NCBI RefSeq assembly: GCF_905220565.1
Contig: NC_059422.1
Coordinates: forward strand, 1,190,501 to 1,254,500
Direction of reading: 5' to 3'
From: Melitaea cinxia
Taxonomy: Eukaryota; Arthropoda; Insecta; Lepidoptera; Nymphalidae
DNA length: 64,000 nucleotides
Part shown: in pieces, positions 1 through 9,902 of the stretch
How the letters are laid out: each line of letters starts with the position of its first letter
How positions within the stretch are numbered: the stretch's first letter is position 1
Position numbers and translations under genes: made by a program
Notes under the pieces: model-generated
Database searches by the model: none
Seen by the model: only the letters and a program-made list of their open reading frames with translations
Told to the model about the DNA's origin: nothing

Positions 1-158
1 AGAGTGACCACATTACTGATCTTAGGATCGAGATGGCGAGGTACCTTCTTGGGTCTGCTGGAGCAAGGCTCGTCTTCTTTTACATTCTCTATGCTTGGAG
101 GACGTAGAGACACTGTTGAGTCTGCGGATATTGTTACGTTCTTTGGCTGTACCATAGT
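1..158 (-). CDS. YEATS2: YEATS2-like exon 4 (cut by window edge)
   Basis: Acceptor ATTTTGTTGCAG|ACTATG with an AT-rich pyrimidine tract upstream. Open in phase 0 for 52 codons to the window edge (starts TMVQPKNVTISAD, ends DPKISNVVT). The Ser/Pro/acidic then basic composition fits the linker before the YEATS domain. Confidence 0.68.
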
Positions 159-3100
159 CTGCAACAAAATATTCAATTTTATAATTTACTATCCACCATA
201 TATTTTTCTCCCTCTCTTCCCGTGGGTGTCTTAAGAGGCGACTAAGGGATAACACAGTTCCGCTACCACCTTGGAACTTAAAAAGCCTACGGATGGTGGG
301 ATAATCATCCAACTGCTGGCTTTGAAATACACAGGCCGAAGACGGGCAGCAGCGTCTTCGGTGCGACAAAGCCAGTACTGCGGTCACCAACCCGCCTGCC
401 CAGCGTGGTGACTATGAGCAACACACATGAGTTGGCAACTTGTGGAGGCCTATGTCTAGTAGTGTACTGCGAAAGGCTGCTATGATATATTTTTCGTGAT
501 TAAATCGCTATTTTTTTAAAAATTTGCCTGTCTGGGGATCTTAACTCGTGAGTGAATAGGCTACTTCTAGGTAAGTGTGCTCCATCCTAGACCACATTCT
601 CACTTAACATCAGGTAAAATAGGGGTCAAACGCAAGCCAAACTATATAAAAAAATAATAATACAAACTTTGTCAGGACAATAACCTAACATAGCAAAATC
701 AACATAGTTTTATTCAAATAGGCTTCGAATCGTCATATTACAAATTAAAATTTTAATTATTAAAAGTGAAGATACAACCGATTAGGAATGTCGATTCTTC
801 AGAGAACAACCGATGACAAAGCTCAGCTTTGTCCAGTTCCTGAATTATAACTGAACCAAACCAAAAATGCTAAAGAATATATTACATTGGTACTCACAGA
901 ATAATTAATCCTAGATTTATTCCTAGGTTCCCTCGATCTGAATATCTCTTCTATATTGACAGTCTGTTTGCCGAGGAGCTTCCGGACCGACGGATGTAGG
1001 CGGCGCTGACTTTCTCGGAGAATCGACGAAACCTGAAGAAAACAAATAATTATTACTATTAGTCAAAGGTAACGACGCGTTGGCGCAACGGTAACATCCC
1101 ATATATAGGCTATATAGGCCGCTTCCTCCATGTAGGAGAAGGATCTTAATCCACCACGCTGCTCCACTGCCGGTTGGCGGATATATTCCCTACTATGAGT
1201 AACGAACAGAAGATCACAGCAAAATAATACTGTTTTCAAGCAATATTGTGTTCCTGTTAGTGAGTAAGGTGACCAGAACTCCTGGGGGGATTGGGGATTG
1301 GGTCGGCAACGTGTTTGCGATGCTTCTGGTGTTGCAGGTGTCTATAAGCTACGGTAATCGCTTACCATCAGGTGAGCCGTACGCTTGTTTGCCGACTTAG
1401 TAACATAAAAAAAAAAAACGAACATTATCAGGTATTTATAATAGGCGGGACCTATGGCTTAACGTGCTCTCAGAGGAACGGTGGGGAGACCCACAAGGAC
1501 AGACATCCAAAGCGGAAAGGAATATTTGTACAAATACAAATATCCACCCCGAGCGGGATTCAACCCCCAAACCGTCGGTGTTTTTTGGCGACCACTCACA
1601 CCACTACACCAGAGAGATTGTTTCCTCCCTACTATGGGAACACAAAACTTTTGATGATTGTTATATAGCTCTGATCGACCAGTGCTTGAATTTTTGAACT
1701 AGACATTATTTGCTATCCCATAACTACTGCTCCAAATTTCGCCAACACTTCCTCCCTACCGTAGCTCAAGAATTATGCTATTTAGCTCATCATCATCATC
1801 ATCATCATTCCAGCCTATTGCAGTCCTATTGCAGTTGCAGTGCTATTTAGCTATTACAATCATAATTTACTTTTCAATCATAACACTCACTTCAGATCTC
1901 GCCCTGGGTTCAGTCTGCTGAGCGATGTCATCTTCTATCTGACTCCCGGTCAGTTGTAGTTTTTGATCCTTGTAGTAGTTATTTACGAGCGCGTATCTTA
2001 CTTGATGGAGATATCTTCTCGCGGAAGTCATTCTGGAACAAACAAAAAAAAAATAGCTTGAAAGTATTCGACTATCCTCATTCTTCCATTATTATAGAGA
2101 CTACACGTTAGCGTAGCGGTCAGAGCACTGGCGATATGACTGTTCTGGTGATTGTGGGTTCGATCCCCGCGCATGGTATACATTTTTATTGACTATACAT
2201 TTGCTGGGCGTTTGAGCTTGTGTACTGTGTGAGTGTGTGTGACTGTGGGGAGTTTATTTATTATGGTTAACGAGAAGTTACCACCAATTCTTAATGACTA
2301 ATCTACAATAATGAGTAAGACTAACCGAAAATTATTAATTACTAGTCTTTCCCCTCAGATTTGTCATTTAGAAATTTCAATAAAGAATTTGTATTATTGC
2401 ATAAATAAATTGAATAGATAACTCGACTTTTAGACAGTGAGTCAAGGTAAAGCTTACACCAGGTGTTAAGTCACACCTGCGTATCTCGTATAAAAACTTA
2501 TATTTAACATTCTATAATAATTTCGTACAAACAGGATCACGTTAATCTATACCACATATACCACATATGCTGTATATTTCTGTATGACATATGATTTGGT
2601 AACCACATAAATACAGTACCGTTCTTTTACTCAAAATATAATATCTCTGACGCCGCATTGGCGCAACGGTTACAGCCATGGATTGTACTGATCCCCGCAC
2701 ATGACAAACATTTGTATTGGTGTTTGCCGTGGTCTGGGTGTTTGTGCAGTCTTTGTGGGTCTCCCCACCGTGCCTAGAAGAGCACGTTAAGCCATCGGTC
2801 CCGGTTGTTATCAAGTACACCTGATAGCGATCGTTACTCATAGTAGGGAATATATCCGCCAACCCGCATTGGAGCAGCGTAGTGGATTAAGCTCTGATCC
2901 TTCTCCTACACGGGGAAAGAGGCCTATGCCAAGTAGTGGGATATTACAGGCTGAAGCGTATGAAGCGATATGAATATATCTCTATTACTACACACACACT
3001 AAATACTGTTTATTGTATACATTTGGGGTCATTTCCATGGAATTCGTTAGATTTTTTTTTTTTTGGGAAAAAGAAAACCAAGATGACACAAGTTGCTAAA

Positions 3101-6100
3101 ATTTTAATAAAAGAAATTATCGCGCTACTGGAAATGTATTAACGTAAATATTGGCTAGCCCGTTGGTGCAGTTTGTAGTGACCCTGCTTACTGCTCCGGG
3201 GGTTGTGGGTTCGGTTCCTACCCCGAGTTTGGGTGTAATATATATATTTATTTATATATGTATTATTTATAATATGTATGTTTATCGAAAAAATATATAT
3301 GTAGCTATACCAGTCGAGTGTTACCTATAACACAAGCATTAAGTTGCTTACTTTAAGAATGGATGACTGTGTATGTTGTAAATTTTTATTTTATTATATT
3401 TATGTCATTCTATCTTAGATTTAGAATGTATGTATTAATTTCATTGACTATTTCTCGAACAAACTCTCACTGTACATGTGCTTGAACTAAATAACTGCGA
3501 CTGCCACGACTGCTTACATTTCTAACATTTGCAAATCTATATCTGAGCTCACAACGATAATTAGCCAAATGATCTTACTGGACAACGCAACTTTGTATTT
3601 GTAAATAACTGAGTGAGGGAATAGGCAAACAAATAATATTAATAATAATAAAAGCAATTCTAAACACATGCAGATTGGTAAGAAAATTTCTCCAAAATGA
3701 GCCCAACCCATCCGACTAAAGACTAACACTTATATAAACTGTCACACTAACGATTATGAAATATAATGTATATAAATTTAATAACCCTTTATTTGCTAAC
3801 CCGTTGATGTACATTTGGCCTAGGCCCGTGTCATCGACTACCCGGCTTAATGGTTACTAGCCGAGATTATACAACGTAGAAATAATAATAATAATAATAT
3901 ATTCTTTATTGTACACCAAAATATAAACAAACAGTAGTAATTACAAAATAAAAGATGTACAAAGGCGATCTTATCGCTGAAGAGCGATTTCTTCCAGATA
4001 ACCTTTGGGCACAGGACACGATATAGTAGTGACAGATAGGAAGTGTACAATATTCTAAAGGATGAATAAAAATAGTGTATGATAGGTTCATTAATTCATA
4101 CGCACACACATATACAATTACCATACATAAATAATATATATAAATATTTTTGTTTTTTATTGGAAATAATAAATTTTGTAATGAAATTAAAATATTTATT
4201 TCCACCATAAAGATTACACACACTTAACGAATGTCAAAAATATATTTCAAAAACAAAATAAGTCATGGTAGCAGATCAACTAACAACATTAACGTCAGGT
4301 ACATTACAAACTCAGGTAATGTACCCAGTGTTATTCACTAAAAAAACAATATATTTTTTGTTCTAATCTGTAATGTCTCTGTTGAGTTCATTGATATTTT
4401 ATGTCATCGACTTTATTAAATATTAAAACAAATTAATTAACATAATGGACCCTAGTGTTGGCCGAGAGAATAAAAATCCAGAGGAAAAAAACCTCTCAAT
4501 AAGTAAACAAAATTACACAGTACGACCATGAAATGATCAGGACAAACACGAGACAGCCAATCGTGTGTGCCGAAATCACCACATGCCACCTGCTTAGATT
4601 TGGAACAAAGTCTAATGACAGGCAAAATAGACATTCCAAGAAACTCAATAAAGGAACAACTTTTTTTCTGAGTCGGCATTTAGGAAACGTTAGTATGTGG
4701 ACATTCCTGAGTGTTACATTATGTAAGACATGTCAATCACTACGGATAAGAAAAAACTACCTATTTTTACGTATAAACATAATATTTTCATAAATATAAT
4801 GTGATACAAAGGTCAGGATATGGATATCTTTGAACTTCTCTCTCGGAGATTTTTATACATTTTATATATATAATGGGTAGCCCTTCTGTTCAGAATAAAG
4901 ACAGCATTAATATCAGTGGCTAAGTCTTTAGATTAAGACCCGTCGAATTAATTTTGTAACGAAGTTATGCTGATAAACCGTCAAAGTTTGAAGTTAGATA
5001 GTTTAAGGTTATTTTTTTTTATTCGACTGGTCTTAATCTAAAGACTTACCAATATCAGTCCCATTGCCCCATAGCAAAATGCCATACGACATTATTCTAT
5101 GGAAGTAGCCGAAATACACTAATTTAGCTGTATTGACATCTTTTAATAATCATATTCGCTTAACCGAGTAAGCTGCAGAACTAAGTCTATCCGTCAGTCA
5201 ACAGATATGGGATCCCCACTGCAACTTACAATCAATGGTGATACCAAGATAAATGGTCGAATTAATAAAAATTAGTTTATCGCCAGAGTTCTGGATGGAT
5301 ATCAACTTGTTTAAAATTAAGTCCTGATAATTTCATACAATTTTATTTTATTTATTCTTTATTGTACCACATAGAGTAATTTAATACAGAATTGTAAAGA
5401 AAAAAGTATAATGTAAAATGAGGCGGCCTTATCGCTCGATAGCGATTTCTTCCAGGCAACCTTAGGGTTAGGCTTAAGGGAAAAAAAAGAAATAAGTAGG
5501 TGGTGTATAATAAATGTACATCAAACAAAATGAGATACAAATAATACCAATAAATTGTATACAATAAACTATTAAATATTCCTATAGGTATATAAATTTA
5601 CACGTACATAACAATAAAATATAAGTGCAGGGTAAATAATACACACATATACAGGGTGTCCCAAAAAGTAGTGATAAGCGGAATTCCAGAGATAGGGCAC
5701 CCCTTGGGGTATCCGAATCACCCCTATGTATGTTCAGCGATTTTGCATAGTTTTCGAGTTATGATTTTTTTTATATGTTTTTGAGAATTTTCCACCTGAA
5801 CAACTTTAAAAATTTCTAAAAAAAAAAATTGAAGACTTTTTAGAATTTTTGTTTTTGTATCTAAATAGTCATGAGCTGTAGTTTCCCGCTTAAAAGATTC
5901 AGCTTCTTAACTTTGATGGAAATTGTGAAAATCTAAGTGTAAAGTGAAAATTTTACGTTTTGTGAACTATGACTTCAATTTTCAACTTAGAATTAAAAAT
6001 CTAAACAGGCGATTTTATGGTTTCTAATTAGGCTTAAAAACTTTTCCAGAGTCTCAGCTTTCATAATCATAAATAAAAAGTTGTACTTAATGGGGCTACT

Positions 6101-9100
6101 TTTGCTAAAATTTGCCTTCAAAGACATCAAGGTGGAAAATTCTTAAAATTACCAATTTGAATAAAAAAAATTTTTTTGCTCAATTTATTATTCCTTTAAG
6201 GTTAAATAGTTTTGTCGGCGCTCTAGCTGGGTCATACGTATAGGATTCGTGCGGAGGAAAATGATAAATCCGAAGACTGAGTGATATGGTTGCAAAACGA
6301 TGGTGCTCCATGCCACTTTGCAAGAATAGTCAGACAACATTTAACAGAAAGATTGCATGGCCGCCGCGGTCCCCAGACTTGAATCCAATCGATTTATTTG
6401 TCTGGGGATGTTATAAAGAAATAGTTTACGCTAAAAACATTAGCAACGTAGCGGAGTTAAGACGAAAATTGAGGCAGGCAGAAGAAACAATTAAAAACAA
6501 CAGAATAGCATTTAGAATTTAAGACTCAAATAAAACTTTTTAAGACGATGTAGAGCACGAAGGTCGACATATTGAAAACTTTTTATAATAAATAATTTTA
6601 AGACTTTTCGTTTTATTAATTAAACCTAAATAACCTCCAAATGTTTATTAAATCTTCGATCTTAGTTTTCTTACAATCTTTTGGTTGGTTAACAGACTAA
6701 TTAACTCTTACGAATGCTATTCTGTTGTTTTTAATTGTTTCTTCTGCCTGCCTCAATATCCGTCTTAACTCCGCTACGTTGCTAATGTTTTTAGCGTAAA
6801 CTATTTCTTTATAATATCCCCAGACAAAGAAATCGATTGGATACAAGTCTGGGGACCGCGGCGGCCATGCAATGGGCCCTCCACGGCCGATCCATCTGTC
6901 TCTAAATCTTTCTGTTAAATGTTGTCTGACTATTCTTGCAAAGTGGCATGGAGCACCATCGTTTTGGAACCATATCACTCAGTCTTCGGATTTATCATTT
7001 TCCTCCGCACGAATCCTATACGTATGACCCAGCTAGAGCGCCGACAAAACTATTTAACCTTAAAGGAATAATAAATTGAGCAAAAAAATTTTTTTTATTC
7101 AAATTGGTAATTTTAAGAATTTTCCACCTTGATGTCTTTGAAGGCAAATTTTAGCAAAAGTAGCCCCATTAAGTACAATTTTTATTTATGATTATGAAAG
7201 CTGAGACTCTGGAAAAGTTTTTAAGCCTAATTAGAAACCATAAAATCGCCTGTTTAGATTTTTAATTCTAAGTTGAAAATTGAAGCCGTAGTTCTCAAAA
7301 CGTAAAATTTTCACTTTACACTTAGATTTTCACAATTTCCATCAAAGTTAAGAAGCTGAATCTTTTAAGCGGGAAACTACCGCTCATGACTATTTAGATA
7401 CAAAAACAAAAATTCTAAAAAGCCTTCAATTTTTTTTTAGAAATTTTTAAAGTTGTTCAGGTGGAAAATTCTCAAAAACATATAAAAAAATTCATAACTC
7501 GAAAACTATGCAAAATCGCTGAACATACATAGGGATGATTCGGATACCCCAAGGGGTGCCCTATCTCTGGAATTCCGCTTATCACTACTTTTTGGGACAC
7601 CCTGTATATATAATTATGTCATATTAAGAGACTGATATTAGTCTTTTACAAGTTTTTTTAAATGAAGCAATGCTTTGAGCTTTGCGAATGTGTAAGTGTA
7701 AAGTAGTCCACAAAATAATAGCCTGAACAGCAAATGAACCTCAAAAATATTTGGTCTTATGTACAGGCATTCTAAGCGTAAGATTTCCAGACGAACGAAG
7801 TACCTTACTGTGATCTCCAATGAATTCAAATTTGTTCTTCAAGTATAAAGGACTAGTTGGTTTAAATAGTACACAATACAGTAGTGAGAGAATGTGTACA
7901 TTTCGGCAAAGACGGATAGGAAGTCACTTAAGCTTAGAGCGAAAGTCAGAAATGTGATCGAATTTGCGCTGACAGTGCCCATGGGCCAACCGTCGGGGCG
8001 TCGCGGTAGCATACGAAAGCGAACCCGTGGCGCCCCGCCATGGCGATGAGGGCACCGCTGGGTTTTAGTGGGTAGTCTGGGTTGGCCAGGAGTCCCACTC
8101 TCCCGCCGGCTTCCTCGACGTGGTGCGTAAAAGAAATTCAGCGAAAAAAAAACGCATAGTCAAGAATGGTCAGTAGTAGGGATTGTGTTAACATAAGTAA
8201 CAATAGTTTTAGTGGAAATGGAAATAAATGACTGCAAACGTCTCAATGAGCTTTACTCAGTTCTTTTATATGATTGCTCCATGACAAGGTTGGTTTTAAG
8301 TAAATGCCCCAATCCTTTACAGAGGTGCAGTAAGGTATTACAGAAGAATTATATGTTACAGAAGGAAGGCTATCCCAATCAACTCTCGACATGATATTAG
8401 GACAACCAATGACAATGACTTGTGACTTACTAGGATTAACTTTGAGTCCATATGATTTATTCCATTGGTATATAGTTGCCAAGTCATTGTTAGTGGCAAC
8501 CACAGCAGAGGATAGGTTATCGAGACTTGACTGAGTATAAATTTGCAAATTGTCAGCATACATGTGGTAGAAAGAAGTAATTTTTTGGGATATGGAGTTT
8601 ATGCAGATGAAGAACAGTAATGGAGACAACACACCACCCTGGGGAACGTCAGCTCGGACTTCACACCAAGAAGATAACGTATAATACAATTAATTTCTTT
8701 ATTGTTAATAAGTTATTTACACTAAACCAGTCCACCAATTTAGAGAGAGCATTGTTTACTTCATCATAAATTTATTGATTAAATAAAATTATTGACTTAT
8801 TATACAGTATAGTCAAATACAAGAAGACACAAATAAAATAGAAAACTGTTTTCAAGTAATTCTTTTATTTTTATATTAGGTTGGCAAACAAGCTTACGAC
8901 TCAACTGATGGTAAGCAGTCACCGTAGCTTATATAAGTCTGCAACACCAGAAGCATCGCAAGCGCATTGCCAACCCTATCTCCTATTCCCCCCAGGAGCT
9001 CTGGTCACCTCTCACCAACAGGAACACAACAATGCTTGAAAACAGTGTTATTCAGATGTGATCTTCTGTAAGGTCGAGATACTACCCCAGTCGAACTGAT

Positions 9101-9902
9101 CCATATTTTGAAATTTCTTGCTGTGCCCTACCTCAGTTAAAGTCTTATATATATGACTCATATGTAATATACAAACACATTGGTATATGAAAATTTTGTG
9201 TAACTTATTACTTATGTAGAATAGTATGTATCAAGGCAAGATAACAATGGAAAGAATGGTCTTTTTATTTCATCAATTACTATGAAAGTCAAAAGCGTCA
9301 TTTTCTATATTAATGTCACTCAACAAAGTAGTTATTACTATATCACTACACAGCTATGAGAAACGTAATATGAAATGTTACAACTGTAAACAGTTTCAAA
9401 AGTTTTTAAAAACTTATCTTGAACATAATACTGATAGGTTGTATCAACAGAAGGTTTTACAACCCCTTAAGGCCTCGTTCATCACAACTATAAAAATCTA
9501 TAATATCGTTAACCGTCGATAGCGTTATTAGCAACCAGCGAAATACACATTTAATAAAAAAGTTTCAGAAATTAAGACTTTGAAACTATAAAAGAATAGA
9601 AAAACAACGCATGTTAGTCATAGTAGTTATTGTATACTGTAGTTATGTTTATTTTGTCAAGAGCCGAATGTATCGACCAAAATACTTTAATAACGTGTAT
9701 TTGTAAGCTTAAAATAAACTAACCTTTGATCTATAAGCTTTACTTCGTTTTCTCTCGTGTTTAATTCGTTTCTAAATTCGCGCTGTATAATTTGTTTTAT
9801 CTTTTCAATTTTATCCTCTTCAGAGATGATCGGCGCCTCTTCCTTTACATTAACAGGCATTTCGGGATAATCCGGATCATGATACTCTTCCTTATGATCC
9901 AT
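1..9902 (-). CDS. YEATS2: YEATS2-like protein, N-terminal part (four exons, continues left of window)
   Basis: Exons at 9902-9724, 2032-1891, 1032-898 and 158-1 join in frame (phases 2, 0, 0) into 204 codons without a stop. The start is the first ATG in the open frame, in an AAAATGG context. Residues 1-85 match the N-terminus of metazoan YEATS2: an acidic DPDYPEMPV motif near residue 9, then a predicted helical segment around KIEKIKQIIQREF, then KLIDQR (residues 55-60) followed by TSARRYLHQVR and VNNYY. Exon 4 is Ser/Pro-rich and ends in a basic stretch (RPKKVPRHLDPKISNVV), as seen just before the YEATS domain in relatives. YEATS2 is the acyl-lysine reader of the nuclear ATAC acetyltransferase complex (known for the family). 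The YEATS domain and C-terminal histone fold are not in the window. Intron 1 is about 7.7 kb and full of repeats. Assignment is by remembered family sequence, not a search. Confidence 0.82.
218..485 (+). mobile_element. Family D retroposon
   Basis: Sense order: TTCCCGTGGGTGTCTTAAGA, GGCGACTAAGGGATAAC, CCACCTTGGAACTTAAAAAG, GAAATACACAGGCCGAAGAC, CCTGCCCAGCGTGGTGACTA, GGAGGCCTATGTC. Full copies end in (ATG)n like RTE elements. In YEATS2-like intron 3. Confidence 0.75.
898..1032 (-). CDS. YEATS2: YEATS2-like exon 3
   Basis: Acceptor TTTTCTTCAG|GTTTCG, donor AATTATTCT|GTGAGT; 45 codons, phase 0 at both ends. The product is basic (ESQRRLHPSVRKLLGKQ) with a possible short helix around NIEEIFRSRE. 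Confidence 0.72.
1207..1419 (+). mobile_element. Retroposon A (poly(A)-tailed), 5'-truncated
   Basis: Consensus order on its sense strand: AGATCACAGCAAAATAATAC, GTAAGGTGACCAGA, GGGGGGATTGGGGATTGG, CGATGCTTCTGGTGTTGCAG, ATCAGGTGAGCCGTACGC, GTTTGCCGAC, then poly(A). In YEATS2-like intron 2 (antisense to the gene). Confidence 0.8.
1460..1625 (-). mobile_element. SINE B variant, head part
   Basis: Minus strand: CTGGTGTAGTGGTGTGAGTG, GGTTTGGGGGTTGAATCCCG, GTCTCCCCACCGTTCCTCTG. Confidence 0.65.
1891..2032 (-). CDS. YEATS2: YEATS2-like exon 2
   Basis: Acceptor TTTGTTCCAG|AATGAC, donor TCTGAA|GTGAGT. The 142 bases complete the split Arg codon and add 47 codons, including the conserved ARRYLHQVR and VNNYYKDQ stretches that identify the gene. 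Confidence 0.82.
2101..2265 (+). mobile_element. tRNA-like SINE head (B-related)
   Basis: CACGTTAGCGTAGCGGTCAG (box A-like) and GTGGGTTCGATCCCCGCGCA (box B), then TGGGCGTTTGAGCTTGTGTA. Not a real tRNA gene: there is no acceptor stem pairing. Similar heads at 17806 and 23186. Confidence 0.65.
2648..2955 (+). mobile_element. SINE B (tRNA-derived)
   Basis: Head CGCCGCATTGGCGCAACGGT resembles box A; tail region GTGCAGTCTTTGTGGGTCTC and TAGTGGGATATTACAGGCTG. Box B is degraded in this copy. Confidence 0.8.
3153..3395 (+). mobile_element. SINE C (tRNA-derived)
   Basis: Box A-like TAGCCCGTTGGTGCAGTTTG, box B-like GTGGGTTCGGTTCCTACCCC, then GAGTTTGGGTGTAATATATA and ACAAGCATTAAGTTGCTTAC. Confidence 0.82.
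3880..4062 (-). mobile_element. 3' UTR fragment of LINE family 2
   Basis: Minus strand reads CCCAAAGGTTATCTGGAAGA, then AGCGATAAGATCGCC, then TGTACAATAAAGAATAT and a (TTA)n tail, the same 3' end as the LINE at 25124. Confidence 0.75.
4918..5050. mobile_element. Mutator-type MITE with 9-bp duplication
   Basis: Terminal inverted repeats TAAGTCTTTAGATTAAGACC on both sides of a 133-bp element, flanked by perfect AATATCAGT repeats. A 9-bp duplication is typical of MULEs. Confidence 0.85.
5340..5478 (-). mobile_element. 3' UTR fragment of LINE family 2
   Basis: Minus strand contains TTGCCTGGAAGAAATCGCTA, CGATAAGGCCGCCT and TACAATAAAGAATAAAT, parallel to the other family 2 tails. Confidence 0.7.
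6286..6522 (+). pseudogene. Transposase C-terminal fragment, left arm
   Basis: Codes remnants NDGAPCHF-like (shifted) and WPPRSPDLNPID, then VYAKNISNVAELRR. Relative to the right arm it lacks 34 bp (including the RWIGRGGP codons), which shifts the frame. Non-functional. Confidence 0.85.
6697..6978 (-). pseudogene. Transposase C-terminal fragment, right arm
   Basis: Open from WFQNDGAPCHFARIVRQHL through RWIGRGGPIAWPPRSPDLYP to the C-terminus, carrying the second and third catalytic Asp. The first Asp and DNA-binding domain are absent. Confidence 0.88.
7636..8689 (-). mobile_element. Fragment of LINE family 2, interrupted and catalytically mutated
   Basis: 8689-8160 codes VPQGGVLSPLLF and MYADNLQIYTQ (the catalytic YADD is changed to YADN) up to LTILDYA. 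7970-7636 codes the C-terminal part (RKFDHISDFRSKLK onward) matching the copy at 25124-27397. Between them is a GC-rich block of other origin (about 7975-8145). Confidence 0.8.
7975..8145 (-). mobile_element. GC-rich 3' fragment of another LINE
   Basis: Strongly GC-rich block (GCGGGAGAGTGGGACTCC, ATGGCGGGGCGCCACGGG on the minus strand) inside the family 2 fragment, replacing about 95 bp of it. Resembles LINE 3' UTRs common in Lepidoptera; clade not determined. Confidence 0.45.
8873..9135 (-). mobile_element. Retroposon A
   Basis: Near full length; has the 5' end TGAGGTAGGGCACAGCAAG on the minus strand and the GCAAACAAGCTTACGA region. Confidence 0.8.
9724..9902 (-). CDS. YEATS2: YEATS2-like exon 1 (start codon)
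   Basis: Codes residues 1-59 plus two bases of codon 60. Donor is CAAAG|GTTAGT. The frame is open upstream to a GTG at 9953 but has no earlier ATG. Confidence 0.82.

Larger units (their letters stand above)
5652..7604. mobile_element. Giant palindrome of two inverted deleted mariner (DD41D-type) copies
   Basis: The 1953-bp element has TA on both sides and mirrored ends starting CAGGGTGTCCCAAAAAGTAG. Two arms (5652-6512 and 6712-7604) are inverted copies differing at only scattered sites plus one 34-bp gap; about 200 bp separate them. Each arm ends centrally in the same C-terminal transposase fragment. In the right arm the motifs NDGAPCHF and RSPDLYPID are present, with 41 residues between the two Asp, the spacing of the DD41D group of Tc1/mariner transposases. 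The N-terminal part of the transposase is missing from both arms, so it cannot move itself. Confidence 0.93.

Noticed and set aside
22..390. 122-codon minus-strand frame
   Set aside because: Runs through family D and an intron into the wrong frame of YEATS2-like exon 4; the spliced phase-0 reading is better supported.
2101..2180. Possible tRNA gene (box A and box B present), also at 3153, 30590, 40121 and 32467
   Set aside because: No acceptor or anticodon stem can be paired properly and the sequence continues as a known repeat; these are SINE heads.
2542..2862. 106-codon minus-strand frame, with similar ones at 29517, 52974 and 56215
   Set aside because: All are chance readings through SINE B; their mutual similarity is due to the repeat, not a gene family.
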